A stretch of 64,000 nt of DNA from Favolaschia claudopus (GCA_037176885.1 JAWWNJ010000105.1:248001-312000), one strand, 5' to 3'. Shown: positions 12,608 through 23,680, counted from the stretch's first letter. The notes: generated from the sequence alone by a model not told the origin. Program-made: numbers and translations.

Positions 12608-12667
12608 GGGAGATAGAAACAGAAGAGAAAAACAAGGAGAAAAAGGTGATTTCGAGGGTAAAGACCA

Positions 12668-12674
12668 TTTTATA
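12668..12674 (-). promoter_or_regulatory. TATA box of the 5'-nucleotidase gene
   Basis: On the minus strand this reads TATAAAA, about 60 bp before the ATG at 12607. It supports the signal-peptide exon as the true first exon. Confidence 0.55.
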
Positions 12675-14239
12675 GGTGCTCGTCAGTGTATCTTGATGGT
12701 TAGATGCATACGCCCGTCATCCACACGTTCGCGCCGAGATCGTGGATGGACTGAGCTCGACGGCAGGCACGATGCCAAGCACTGGCAGCAGTTGGCAAGC
12801 TGACAAGTGGCGTAGCGCAACTCCCACGTCCCAAGTGTTTTACTATCCCCTTCTCGGACTTCGAATTTCTCTCTGCCACTGAGCGCTCTACCACTCTGTT
12901 GGATGCTTGCTGGACATCGCTTGAAAGTCTTGGGGTGCCTGACGCCTGGTAGAAACCCATAAAAATCCTGAGGCTTTCGCTATCAAAATCCGCGAAGGAG
13001 GGGATTTGCTGGGATTTGAAATTTCTCTCCAGCAGGTCTCTTGCTCTGAGTCAACAGGAATAAAGATGAAGCTACTACGATACCGTTTTCAGGACGCTAG
13101 CCATGCGTTCAAGCATCGATGCTCATGGACTGCGTCAAGCTCGTTTGAAACAACTCTAGTCTTTGGCTCCGGTCTCGAAGAATCTGAAGATCTCAGTTAG
13201 TGTCGATTCAGCGCCTATGGCTACATACTCGAGCCCATCGATACTGCCAGAGAAGATACGACGCCTCCTGCAAGCAGAGGGGAACGGCCTTGTCAAGAGA
13301 GAAGATAATTTAATCTCTTATATTCACTAGTGCCTGAGGTTCAGGCTTCAAGACCGGAAGCTTGAAAGACTTTCTAGCTCGTGCCGCTGTCGCTCTGTCG
13401 CGTTAATCTGAAATCACTCACATATGGTACCTGGCTAGAATTCCAAGAGCGCCCAACGTTCAACACTGGCAGTCATGATAGACGTGCAATGTTGTGCCCA
13501 TGCTGGCTGTCACCGCTCCAAGCAGGCTCCAAATCACTCAAGGCTGACCTATTCTAATGAACTACCTGCGCCAGCCAAAAGCAGTTCCGAGCTTCAATAT
13601 CTGCGTACTAGATTTCTTTTTGGGTGAACGAACGTTGCTCGGGCTTAAATAGCTGCATGTTCTGCTGCTTCCCTGCTCATGCAGCGCAATGCACCATCCT
13701 CATGGCTATCTCAGGCTTTTACCGTGACCCAGACTCAATGCCCTGACGAAGAAAACGCTCTGCAGAACGTTCTATTCTTCGCTCTCAATTTTTGCAATGA
13801 CGCATATGTACTTGCCTGCATTTTTCTCAAATTCTAATTCGATCCTCGAAGAACGCGTTGGGCACACGTCCCCAACGCGGACAACTCTCGATATTCCTTC
13901 AAACTCGTATATATTCTGGAGGTTGGCGCCTGCGTTGCTCCACCATGTTCAATGATTCACACTACGCATAGTCTCAAGACCGTCAACCCTGGCCTTCACC
14001 TTGAAAAAGTAGCCTTGATTCTACTTCAGCTAAACGCTCAACGGTTGTTTTTCTTTCGTTTGCGGAACAACTCACTAGATACCGAGTTCGCCTAATCAAA
14101 TCTCATCCATTCATATCAATTTTCGACAAGAGTCTCGTACTACTTACACTAACACCTTGAAGTTGTACAAAAATTAGTACACATACAACATCTCGTCAAT
14201 ACATTACCATACAGCTACATTCGAACAAAACTCAATTTT
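12675..14239. other. Gene-free 1.6-kb spacer
   Basis: Only short unconnected frames occur here. No splice-linked coding potential, terminal repeats, tRNA or tandem array was recognised. It separates the nucleotidase promoter from the 3' end of membrane-protein copy 2. Confidence 0.5.
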
Positions 14240-15639
14240 CTACTTGCGCTCCATCACAAACGAGTCATGCGAAGTCGCCCGCGTCCGATCCGTCTCCGTC
14301 TCCACTGTCTGGCCAGTCTCAACGGGCGTAGCGAACCAAATAGTGCGTGTACGTGTGTTCGATGAAGAAGAGGAGCTCTGAAGAGAGCCGTTACTGAGGA
14401 CTTCGTTGCTTAACATCATTTGTCGTGAAACCATGAAGATGATAATTGTTGGATATATTCCCTGAAACATTCATTAGCGTCGGCGGGTTCGAAGTGAAGA
14501 AAATCAAGTCGGCTCGAGAAGACACTCACTGAAATGTTCGGCTGGAACCACTCGAACTCGAAGTCGGGACCGTAATAACCGTAGTCGCCGACCATGAGCA
14601 ATATCTGCTTGATGTTCAGTAGTTGTTAGGGGATATACCCAAGAGTTATTACCCAAAACGCGCAATATAGGCCTCCCGTTTCCATCAGCAGAATCAACAC
14701 GTTCTCCACCTTCGTATTGGAATTACGCGGGTGGTCAAGATATTTCTTGACATTGCGGCGGTAGTACCTACGCGTCAAGGTAAACCCGAAGATCGCAAGA
14801 TAAAATGGATTGCGCATACCACAACTTGTAGCTGATGAGGGCAGTAGCAAAGAAGTTGGTCACGAGGAGACCAAATGTTCCAAGGAAATTCTGCGTGTCG
14901 CGGGAATAATGGACGTGGTGGAATTCCGAGTTGATGTTGAACACGACTAAGGTGAGAGACGTGGCTGGTAGGACGGTGAGCCAAAGGCGCACACGAGAGC
15001 AACGAGTCAGAAATCGAACCTCCTGTTGCGACGATACATGTCGCCAATGCCGCATGCACGATTCGATTTTCTTGCCAAATGACCCAAGCTCTCCACACGA
15101 CGATTATGTCGCTAAGAAAGTACTACAAACCCGTTAGCTAATTTGATGAGCACTAAAACAAGAGGAATCGTACCGTCAATCGACGCAACAGCGTCTGTGA
15201 TATATCAAGCCGCCGCATAGTTTCGATCGGGTCAACGAATTCTGCGGCGAGGGTTGGGAATTGAATTATGACGAATCCCATGTAGAGTGCAAGATGGGCT
15301 GTTGCAGCTAGCAACATCGTCAAAATGATAGAGAGGAGAGCCTGTCGCGATCTCTGTCCTCGCAAACCCTTCCGACTAGAAGAGTCAACCCGGTCAATCA
15401 CAGTAATACGCGTGTAAAAGATCGGGACTCGACGCACATGAGAGTATAGCTGGACATGGCCCCAATGCAGAGGAACAAGCCTTTGACGCGCACGCAAAAC
15501 TCAGCTGATTCCAGGAACTCCGCTTGGAGCGACACATACCATAAGAGATCGCCGCCGCCGCCAATTTGAGGAAAATTATCTTGAGAGCGTAGATAGTTTC
15601 ACCGTCAAGCCCAGGACCAGCATCGCGCACTCTCAGCAT
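14240..15639 (-). CDS. Multi-pass membrane protein, copy 2 (inverted paralogue)
   Basis: Eight minus-strand exons: 15639-15540, 15480-15438, 15375-15174, 15122-15020, 14964-14820, 14767-14653, 14604-14530, 14461-14240; 334 residues. It opens with MLRVRDAGPGLDG, against MLTVRDEGPGLDG in copy 1, and shares the loop YYRRNVKKYL and the ENVLILLMETGGLYCAFW segment. Introns differ in sequence and somewhat in length, but their positions and phases are the same as in the copy at 7610-8981. The tail (last exon) is diverged and Ser/Thr-rich. Function is unknown. Because the copies face opposite ways about 5 kb apart, recombination between them could invert the BTB/nucleotidase segment. Confidence 0.9.
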
Positions 15640-16066
15640 AGCGCAGGGAAAGACGGAGGAGTGGCCGCGTGGCCTCCGGAGCTCGCCTGGCTTTTAACGC
15701 ATAAAAATTTTCAGCATCTCCATCCGATAATGCTACATAGCAGTTTAGCGACGATTCGGTGCTGATCGGTCAGCCTCGATGCAACTTTATAGCGCAGAGT
15801 CGGCGCAAAATACAGTTCTCCGAGGTGGGGTGTTTTCGGGTCCCCGCGCAATTGCTGTGGGTGGGAGATAGTGGAAGCGTTCGTCGAGATTTCTGGATGC
15901 CGATGCCGGGATATTTGGGTAATTAATCAGGATTCAGGATGCTGGAGCGTACTAGTTCTAACCAGCAGACTGTATCCCTACCCACTGATCGGACGAATGG
16001 CTGGTCGACATTGTTAGTAAGTACTGTAACATTGAGAGAGGATCCGCCAAGGATTTGCAGCGGATG
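15640..16066. other. Promoter of copy 2 and spacer
   Basis: About 430 bp between the start of membrane-protein copy 2 and the MITE-like element. AT-rich runs lie within 80 bp of the start codon on the minus strand. Nothing else was recognised. Confidence 0.4.
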
Positions 16067-16760
16067 AATCTATTGGGAAACCCGGTTTCTCGAGAAACCC
16101 TCCCATATAAGGAAATTTCTGAGAAACCCGCGGACAATCCTAATAAGAAACCCCACTTTGCTGCACCGGCAAACTGAGGCTGATGGGGGGACATTTTGTA
16201 GATAGAGAGGTTCAATAAAAGCTCAGACACATACTGGAATAAATTTAAGTGCATCCAAGCGTTCAGGAGGGTCTTGCGAGCGTTAATCGGCGTTGCCGTA
16301 CATTGCCGCGCATTTGATGTTGATCCGATTACCCTCGGTAAGAGCGCAACGACAGTGGTGTATGATGAGGTTCAAACTACAGCTGCGCGTTGAGAGTGGG
16401 TCTTTGACCTGCCTTAATCAGAGTTCTTCGAGATTATTCTTTGTTAAATTCACCTAGGCCGCTCTCAAGGGCAATTTCGGCATTACGGCCGGCGCAGACA
16501 GTAGTTCAATTGAATATCTGGATATCGTACTTTCAGACGTATAAAGATATCCAGGAACTGAACAAAAAAGTAGTTCCCAACTGCTTTCTTGTATCTCCAA
16601 CCACTGTGGGCTTGTTTTGGGCCGAGACAATCCATGCCGGGAACTCGGCCGTTTGGCTGGCATCAGTTCCGGGGGCGGGGTTCCTCGAGAAACCCGGCTT
16701 CTGAATAACTTTCGAAATTACGGCAGGGGTTTCTCGAGAAACCGGGTTCCCCAGTAGATT
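16067..16760. mobile_element. MITE-like element with palindromic terminal repeats
   Basis: A 694-bp segment bounded by inverted repeats. The left end (AATCTATTGGG... from 16067) matches the reverse complement of the right end (...CCCAGTAGATT to 16760) over about 35 bp with few differences. Inside each terminus lies the perfect 16-bp palindrome GGTTTCTCGAGAAACC (16084-16099 and 16728-16743). A third imperfect copy lies near 16679-16696, and a weaker one near 16121-16136. No transposase frame is present, so it would be non-autonomous. A target-site duplication could not be fixed with certainty. Confidence 0.65.
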
Positions 16761-17215
16761 AATCCATTTGCAGCATCATTTCGATTTTCAAGTCAATTTC
16801 AAGTGATGCTTTGTAGCGTGACGCCTCGTGACGCTGCTTGACGGCCTCCGGAGTCCGGCACGGGACATCCGCGTCTTGCCGAGTCCTTGTTCTTGCCTTG
16901 GTCTTTCCTTTTTTGCTCGTCGCGTCGAATTCTCAGCGCATACCTTCGGGAGCCTCACAAGTGCGTACAGTATCCGAGTCATTCTTCTGTTTAGATTTCT
17001 CTTATTCTTCTTTGAGTTCTAAAATTTGCCTAGATTTCTGCCAGTGAGCGACGAACCTCAAATCACTCGGAGCGCGAAGAGATCATTCCACTCGCTACAT
17101 CGACCCAGGTGAGCTCAGATGAGGTGTAATACAGGTGTAGCCTTCTGACTTGATCTGTTCAACTTCATCCGAAGCAACTACCACCGTGTTCCTCACCGAG
17201 CCGCCCCATCTCGCC
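16761..17215. other. Spacer and 5' region of the F-box gene
   Basis: About 450 bp, T-rich towards the gene. A possible 5'-UTR intron cannot be excluded: GT- and AG-type sites occur at about 17110-17140. No other feature was seen. Confidence 0.4.
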
Positions 17216-18328
17216 ATGCTTTCCACGCGTGCAGAGGATCGCGTCCGTCTCAGGGAGCTCGAAATTCAAATACGGGATCTTGAAGGCGTACTTACTGCCT
17301 TGCGACTCGAGGAGTCAGCGACCAGGGAGAGACTCGATGCCTATAAGTACCCCGTCTTGACTTTACCCAATGAACTCGTGGCAGAAATCTTTCTACATTT
17401 CCTCCCAAGATATCCTGTTTGCCCGCCACTGACCGGTCCAAATTCACCCATCCTTCTGACGCACATCTGTCGTTTGTGGAGAGAAATCGCCCTTGCTACT
17501 CCTCAGCTCTGGCGAGCGGTTTCGCTTTCTGGACGGTGGTCCCCTTTCGATGCAAACAAGATATGGGTCAGCAGGGCCGGCTGCTGTCCACTGGCCATCC
17601 GTATGAATGGAAGGGATGCCCATGCTCTCAATGGGACAGAACTCATAGCCGCAGTTCTTCCTTACCGCACCCGTTGCCAATATCTCGAACTCCGGCTCTG
17701 CCATAACACGGACACTCTTCTCACCATGGAAGGCGAATTTCCCCTCCTCCGTCATTTCGATCTTGAAATCGACAGTTTTCCCGCTCGAGACATCCAATTT
17801 CAAAATTTGGATGTTCCAATGCTTCGCTCCGTAGTACTTGATGGTTGGGCTGCTCAATGGATTATTCTACCATGGACCCAATTGACCATACTGTGCTTGC
17901 ACGGCACAACGCTCGAGGACTACGAACGCATCTTACGACAAGCCTCCAATCTATTAGAATGCTACCTTAGCATCGTCGATGTCGATGATATTGATGAGGA
18001 CAGCATCATAGATCCCCCAATTACACTAGCGCACTTACAATCATTGAAGGTGGACGTCGAATCCTCAATGCCCAGATTCCTCGACTCCTTCATCCTTCCC
18101 GCACTTTGCAGTCTCGAAGTGGATGAATCTCTCCTCGGGGATGACATGATTTCTTCGCTCACAAGCTTCATCGCTAGATCTGGGTGCAAGCTGAAGAACC
18201 TGTGTATTACATACGGCGTTTTGGATTCCGACTCTTATTCCTTGGCCTTTCCCTCCATCCAGGAAGTGAACGTCTTGTTTAACCCTGGACCCGATCGATG
18301 GCCCATTCATTTACTATCGTATAGCTGA
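17216..18328 (+). CDS. F-box protein with N-terminal coiled coil
   Basis: Single open frame of 370 residues from the Met at 17216; an upstream in-frame Met at 17150 adds 22 unconvincing residues. Residues about 5-40 form a heptad-rich coiled coil, followed by KYPVLTLPNELVAEIFLHFLP and the CRLWREIALATPQLWRAV segment, the F-box typical of expanded Agaricomycete families. The rest has leucine-rich repeat character (LPLRHFDLEI-type units). F-box proteins recruit substrates to SCF ubiquitin ligases through Skp1; the target is unknown. It may be slightly truncated at the C-terminus, since the stop follows an LLSYS end with no terminal domain, or a further exon may have been missed. Confidence 0.85.
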   Translation: MLSTRAEDRVRLRELEIQIRDLEGVLTALRLEESATRERLDAYKYPVLTLPNELVAEIFLHFLPRYPVCPPLTGPNSPILLTHICRLWREIALATPQLWRAVSLSGRWSPFDANKIWVSRAGCCPLAIRMNGRDAHALNGTELIAAVLPYRTRCQYLELRLCHNTDTLLTMEGEFPLLRHFDLEIDSFPARDIQFQNLDVPMLRSVVLDGWAAQWIILPWTQLTILCLHGTTLEDYERILRQASNLLECYLSIVDVDDIDEDSIIDPPITLAHLQSLKVDVESSMPRFLDSFILPALCSLEVDESLLGDDMISSLTSFIARSGCKLKNLCITYGVLDSDSYSLAFPSIQEVNVLFNPGPDRWPIHLLSYS

Positions 18329-18893
18329 TGAATGTGATCAAAAACGTCTTCTATGGGTTAAAAAGATTGGAGAAGGTAGAAATGGTGTTGTCTTCGCTTC
18401 CTCTCCCGATTTTTAACTCATAGCTCCGTCGAGGATATTGTTACACAGTAATGTCTGAAACTGGACGTCTGGTAGATGAAGTCTTAAGAAATAACATACC
18501 TTGTACACGGTTCAACTGTGACAATTTGCTTTCAGAAGTCACCGCTGGTCACCTTCCTCTAGCCAAGGAATCGCGCGATACATTTCAATTTTCCCATAGT
18601 ACTACAGCCTCCTCTAGTGCCAGTGGCGACACTCAGATCAGACTCCGTGACGGTACCGCGACGTCGGCTTGTACGAGCCAAGTGGAAGATCAAGGGCGCT
18701 CAAAGTAATCCAAAGAGATAAGTATTTATTCCGAATTTTGAATACGAACATGCACATAGAACCCTCGTATGTATGACCGAGTAGGACATGTAAGTATGGG
18801 ACAAGAACACTGGGATAAGAAACATCTTGCGATTCCAAGGACATCAGCAGGAGACGAGGAAATGACACACTTTACGCACCTCCAACGTCAAAG
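18329..18893. other. Convergent 3' intergenic region
   Basis: About 565 bp between the 3' ends of the F-box and BTB genes. An 85-codon frame at 18451-18708 has no recognisable features and is not called as a gene. Confidence 0.4.
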
Positions 18894-19958
18894 TCAGTCG
18901 AATGGATTGGCACCGATAGCGGCGGTCCTCATCTGCTTCAGCTCCTCCCAGGATGAACAGTCGTACATATTCGGAAGGTCGCTGAAAAATTCTTTGCGCG
19001 CGTTCTCTAATGCATCCTTCAATCCGATGAGACACGTGTCACAGAGATCATCCTCTACAGATTTCCAGTCATAGCTGTCCCAGATATGGAGCGAGAGAGA
19101 AGGATAGTCGCGGAAATTATCCAAAACCATCTCGAGTGCGTCAAGTCTGCCCTGGTCACACTGCTGAAGGGTCTGACACCCCGCAATTTTGTTCCTCAGA
19201 CATTTCAGGATATCCGCGGAAGCTGTGATCTGCTGCTGGTGTCCGTCCAGAAACGTAAACTGGATTTCTTGAAATGAGGACTGGGTTTCGCGTAGTACCG
19301 ACGTCCCATTGGTGCCAACAAAAACAGATAGATCGTAGAACGCCCATGGTAATATCCAGGAAGCTTCAACTTCGCGGGCAAGCAGTATAGCCCGAATCCT
19401 GAATGTCGGTTCATCGGGTCTCGGCCACGAGCCTGCTAGATAGCTCCAGGCCGCCCCTGTTCTATCGTAATAATTGCGATCCGCTTGTTGTAAGTCCATA
19501 GGAAAAGCAGATGAGAGGTGAACGAGACTGCGTTTGTGGAGGTAGTCGACTTGATATTTGTTACTGAGACGGAGGCATCCAAATAGATCGTCGAAGTTTG
19601 TACGTGCTGGAAATGGCATGAAGAATCTACGGATTGTTAGTTTGAACTTACCAAAACAGCAGACCCAAAAGAATATCATTGCATATGCCACTCACTCTGG
19701 CAGAAAGATCGCTTTCAGAAATGGAGTAACTTCGTTTTCTGGGTCGGGAAGACGGACCAAAGGGCATCCCTCGACAAGCTCGGCATCGGGAGGCTGAGGA
19801 AACGCGAGCATGTCTTCAAAAACAGTAGATCGCGAGGACAAAAAGCCCCGGTATACCCGGTAGAGACTGTCCTGAGCTTGTATTACTAGATTTCCATCCT
19901 CAAACCACAAGTCTTCGAGACGGTGAGGTTCACGGCTTGTTTCTGCGTCGACGTCCAT
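18894..19958 (-). CDS. BTB/POZ domain protein, paralogue B
   Basis: Two exons (19958-19696, 19626-18894) give 331 residues, the same length as paralogue C. The BTB part runs LWFEDGNLVIQAQDSLYRVYRG, EDMLAFPQPPDAELVEGCPLVRLPD, then FLKAIFLPE split by the intron conserved in all three paralogues, and CLRLSNKYQVDYLHKRSLVHL. The C-terminal region repeats the family pattern (AILLAREVEASWILPWAFYDL, CDTCLIGL, LPNMYDCSSWEEL). It has no intron at the VFE/DML position. A role as a Cullin-3 adaptor or oligomerising scaffold is possible from the fold alone; no partner can be inferred. Confidence 0.9.
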
Positions 19959-20762
19959 TGAGTATCGAGGTTGATGTGAGGTTGGTTTGAGAATGTGGGA
20001 ATGTGTCACGCATAACGGTTTCCCGTGACTTGCCACGTGACAAAGTCACACCTTTCTCACACTTTCTCTCTCTCTTTTTTTGCGAACACGCACTCTTATG
20101 ACTCAATGCATTGCAAGAGACGAAGCTTCAAAACTTCTCTTGCTTTCCCATACTCTCTGTCCCTACCTTCTCAATTTGACTCCTCTTGGGTCATTGCGTT
20201 TGCGTTCAAGTTGACAGTTTGGTCGTCTCTTTGACCGAGGGATGGCAGCGGCGTACCATAGCTTACCCTCAAGAGCCTTGTTCCCGAGCCTGTTTGTTTC
20301 AAACTCTCTGACGTGGCCCATTCAATGTATCACCCAATCGTCATTTAGGCGTCAAGGAGGGTCAGATGGGGCTGGAGAGTCGTTCGATCTTCTAGACGTC
20401 GTTCGATGAGATAGTCAAAGATAGTGAAGCGGATTCGAAGGTCTCATCGTCATCCATTCGGGGCCTGAATATTTTCTTTCACGTTCTGTTCCACTGAATG
20501 CGTCCTTTAGCTAGTGACTGGTACATACGACACCGTAGTGGCTGTCTCTCGTATACATCAAGATATCAAGGAGATTCTGGGCGCTGTGCGCCGCCGATGC
20601 TGAACTGACGAGGATAGCGCCATCTATCGATATCGATGAGCGGTATTTCAGTCAAGTCACTTCCCCGTCTCGGCATTCTCCGACTGATCTTATCAGCAAT
20701 CTGAGCTGTGTATAAAGGAGGCATAGCGTCTAATCCCTCTTCCTCTCCTCCCACACATTATC
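19959..20762. promoter_or_regulatory. Divergent promoter region between BTB paralogue B and FKBP12
   Basis: About 800 bp of divergent upstream DNA. A TATAAAG box at 20711-20717 lies about 46 bp before the FKBP12 ATG, and a pyrimidine-rich tract (TCCCTCTTCCTCTCCTCCC) separates the two, a typical fungal core promoter for an active gene. Confidence 0.6.
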
Positions 20763-21391
20763 ATGGTACATTCGGCTTCATTGCCCCATACTCCGTTACT
20801 GACGCGTGTTTGCTCTAGGGTGTTACTGTCGATATTGCAGAACAGGGTGACGGTCAAAACTTCCCCAAGAAGAACGGTCAGCGCGCTCGCTGTGTATACC
20901 CCAAATCTGTATTAACGTTGTGGCGCGCAGACGTCGTCATTATCCACTACGATGGCTACCTATTAGACGCAAGTAAACCTGACAAGCGGGGCGACAAGTT
21001 CGACTCTAGTCGGGATCGGTGCGCATCACTCATTGTGCCCTCCTCGCAATCGCTGACCCACACACGCAGGAAAGAGGCATTCCGGACTGAGATCGGTGTA
21101 GGGAAGGTCATCAAGGGCTGGGACGAGGGTGCGTGCTCATCGCCTGCGTTGTTCATCGCAAGCTGATCACGATTATCGATGCGATTGTGATTAGGTATCC
21201 CGCAATTGTCGAAAGGCGCCAAGGCACGATTGACCATCACCCCCGACTACGTGCGTCGTCCGTGTCGTCGAGCACGACATTCCCATACTAACTTTGCGTC
21301 ATTGTAGGGCTATGGCGCCCGCGGTTTCCCCCCAGTCATCCCTGCGAACTCTACGCTCATCTTCGAAGTTGAGCTGATAGACATAAATTAG
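20763..21391 (+). CDS. FPR1: FKBP12-type peptidyl-prolyl cis-trans isomerase
   Basis: Six exons: 20763-20765, 20819-20876, 20931-21018, 21070-21128, 21195-21250, 21308-21391; 115 residues. Exon 1 is the ATG alone. Pocket residues are kept: the Tyr of IHYDG, FDSSRD, the aromatic of EAFRTEIG, VIKGWDEG (Trp floor), DYGYGARG and LIFEVEL. Cytosolic FKBP12 catalyses prolyl isomerisation and is the receptor through which FK506 and rapamycin inhibit calcineurin and TOR. An unusual insertion of about seven charged residues (within ASKPDKRGDKF) lengthens the loop before FDSS compared with yeast and human FKBP12, and a Thr/Val-Gly turn is replaced by Asp-Gly. Confidence 0.95.
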
Positions 21392-21705
21392 CGGGTTTCA
21401 TAGTGTTGTCGCTGTTGTAACATTTCTTGTGTTGTATACTGTACATACGTCCCCTTCTCCCTCGATGTGCCCGCGTCAGTGTCCATTATCGTCTCTGCCA
21501 ATCGAACGCTTCCCATTAGTGCCCCAGAATTGATGCATTTCAAACAACCTATATCGGGCCAAGTATTTGGCGCGGATCCCAATTTGGCAATTCGCTATTT
21601 TAGGCAATTTGGCTTGGCCACGGCCTGCTATGGCAGACTATAGCATACTATCATGAACTGGCCCACAACTCCGCCAATTTGAACGGTGTTTAGCAAAAAG
21701 AAAAT
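21392..21705. other. Convergent 3' intergenic region
   Basis: About 314 bp between FKBP12 and APN1 3' ends. It is AT-rich with small imperfect repeats (tggcaattt / ggcaatttgg, tatagcatactat). No gene was seen. Confidence 0.4.
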
Positions 21706-23526
21706 TTAATCCTCGTAGTCTCCATCCTCGTCGTCGTCGTCGTCATCTTCCTGCTTGTTTTTCTTCCGGCCCTTTTTAGCAGTAGTAGCCTTTTTCGGCA
21801 CCTTGGCTTTTGAATCTCCCCCGGCTTTCTTCACCACATCCCTAATCGTGTCGGCGACAGATTGCGACTCGTCAGAGGTCACACCGGACAGTGAGTTGAG
21901 CGCAGCGATTTCGGCCGCCCACACCTCCGGCTTTTCGAAACTCGGTGTTTCTAGAATCAGAGGAATGTTTGAGAATCGAGGGTCGTTCAGAATGTGGTGG
22001 AAGCCTTGGATTCCGATGTGGCCCCTTGTCGATGTGAGCGGTATAAATATCATCAAGTGGATTCATGAAGGCTCACTGACATTCCAATGTTCTCGTGCCG
22101 GTCCTTCTTGGAATTCAACTCCGTTTTCGAATCGTTTATATGCATTCCACGAAGGTAGGAGAGTCCAATTTGTTGATCGAAGTCAGTGACTGTTCGGGCT
22201 CCATGAGCAAACGGTGTTTCCTCGATAAAACAACCTAAAACTGACCAATCTTTCTTGATCGTGTTATTGGCGTTTAGTATTCTAAGAAACGAAAGAGGCT
22301 TGGACTTACTCCCAGCCTTCCTTTGTTCGAAGGTCGTATCCCTAGAACAAAAGATTAGTAGGCTCTAATGCATAGACATTATTCGACAGACCGCCGCAAA
22401 CATATGACCTGCGAAAATTTGTCAGCGTACATCAAGCACGATTGAAGATAAATCGTACAAGTATCTAAACAAACTCCAACTCTTTTTTTATCATGCACCT
22501 TCTCGATAATTTTCGCCAGGTGAGTGAATTCCCCGCCGATTATGTTTCCAGCCCCGGCCTGTGTTATGGTCATGAATGACCATGAAGGAAGAACGAGAAA
22601 AAAAGAGTCGCAAACCATGTTTTCAAGTACAGTGACAATAGTATTTGTAGCTTGGTGCGCTTCGTTGAGGCATTGAGCGATCAACGAGATGGACTCTTCT
22701 GTGGTCGCTTCTCCAACTGTAGAGCCTGGGCTATATTGTTGTTGTATTCATCTCGCTGATAGAGCTGCACGCAAAGGTAGGTGACATAACTCACTGGAAA
22801 TTATAGAGCATGAGCCCGAGAGACTCGCACCGCTCCAAATCATCCAGAAAACAATTGTATGATTTTTGTCGTTTCTCTCTGGGTTTGTGTTGGCTCTGTA
22901 TTCGTCGAGATGGGACGAAAACTAAGACATACGTGTCAGGATTCCCGAGGTTGATTAAATAGCTTCCATGAGGCAGGATATAACGAGGGTCGTAGTTATG
23001 TTCGGCTAGTTTAGCTTTGAAATTGGTGATAGTAGTGCTTGACAGGGCGGGAGACGTCCATTTCCTTTGTGATTTGACGAATAGAGCAAATGCATTTGCC
23101 CTATATAGCGAATCAGCAAAAATATCCTTTCTCGAAACGTTGAGTTACCCGATAGAGGCGGCGTTGATGACTGCGTTTTCGAGACCGCCTGCAGCGGATA
23201 CATGGGCACCGACCTTCCAGAGACTCGCAGGTCTCACGCCATATTGTGGTGGATCGACAATTTTCGCTTTCCCTTTAAAATGTGCTGTTTGAGATGAATG
23301 TAGCCATACGAACGAGGGTCAGCGCACTTGACTTAGATTTCTTGACAGGGGGTTCCGGAAGGTCGCTCTCGTTGATGTCTCCGGGGACAATTTCGTCGAT
23401 TTGTTTCCGTTTTCGAGCCATGGTTGACAACTGCGCGTTCAAGACTTTCTTGTACGTGAAATTCGTGGTGGTTGTCGGATGACTTTTGCGAAAATTGAGA
23501 GATACTAGCCCACGGGCCAAGTTCAT
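21706..23526 (-). CDS. APN1: AP endonuclease Apn1 (endonuclease IV family)
   Basis: Ten exons on the minus strand: 23526-23310, 23284-23149, 23100-22933, 22878-22795, 22730-22616, 22558-22459, 22408-22392, 22341-22310, 22281-22081, 22024-21706. It cuts abasic sites in base-excision repair. Metal ligands of the three-zinc site are visible: [55 protein letters not shown] and LILETP. The C-terminus is Lys-rich (nuclear-type) and acidic. Translation from 23526 gives 462 residues with a presequence-like N-terminus; from the second in-frame Met at 23421 it gives 427 residues. Exon 7 is only 17 nt. About 21 extra residues follow GWE where relatives run straight on, so that boundary is the least certain. 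Confidence 0.92.
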
Positions 23527-23680
23527 ATACCGTGCCCTAGTTCTGAGAATCCCAGACTAGAAATTCCGCAATGCCGAGCGGTTTCAACGCTCGATGATGG
23601 TGGCAGGTTGAAAGGGTGAAATGACGGCATTGGTCACTCTCAGTCACACATCAATTCGCGTCTTGCTGAGAACTTTCACC

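Noticed and set aside
18451..18708. 85-codon frame
   Set aside because: No motif, no splice partners, lies between two convergent genes.
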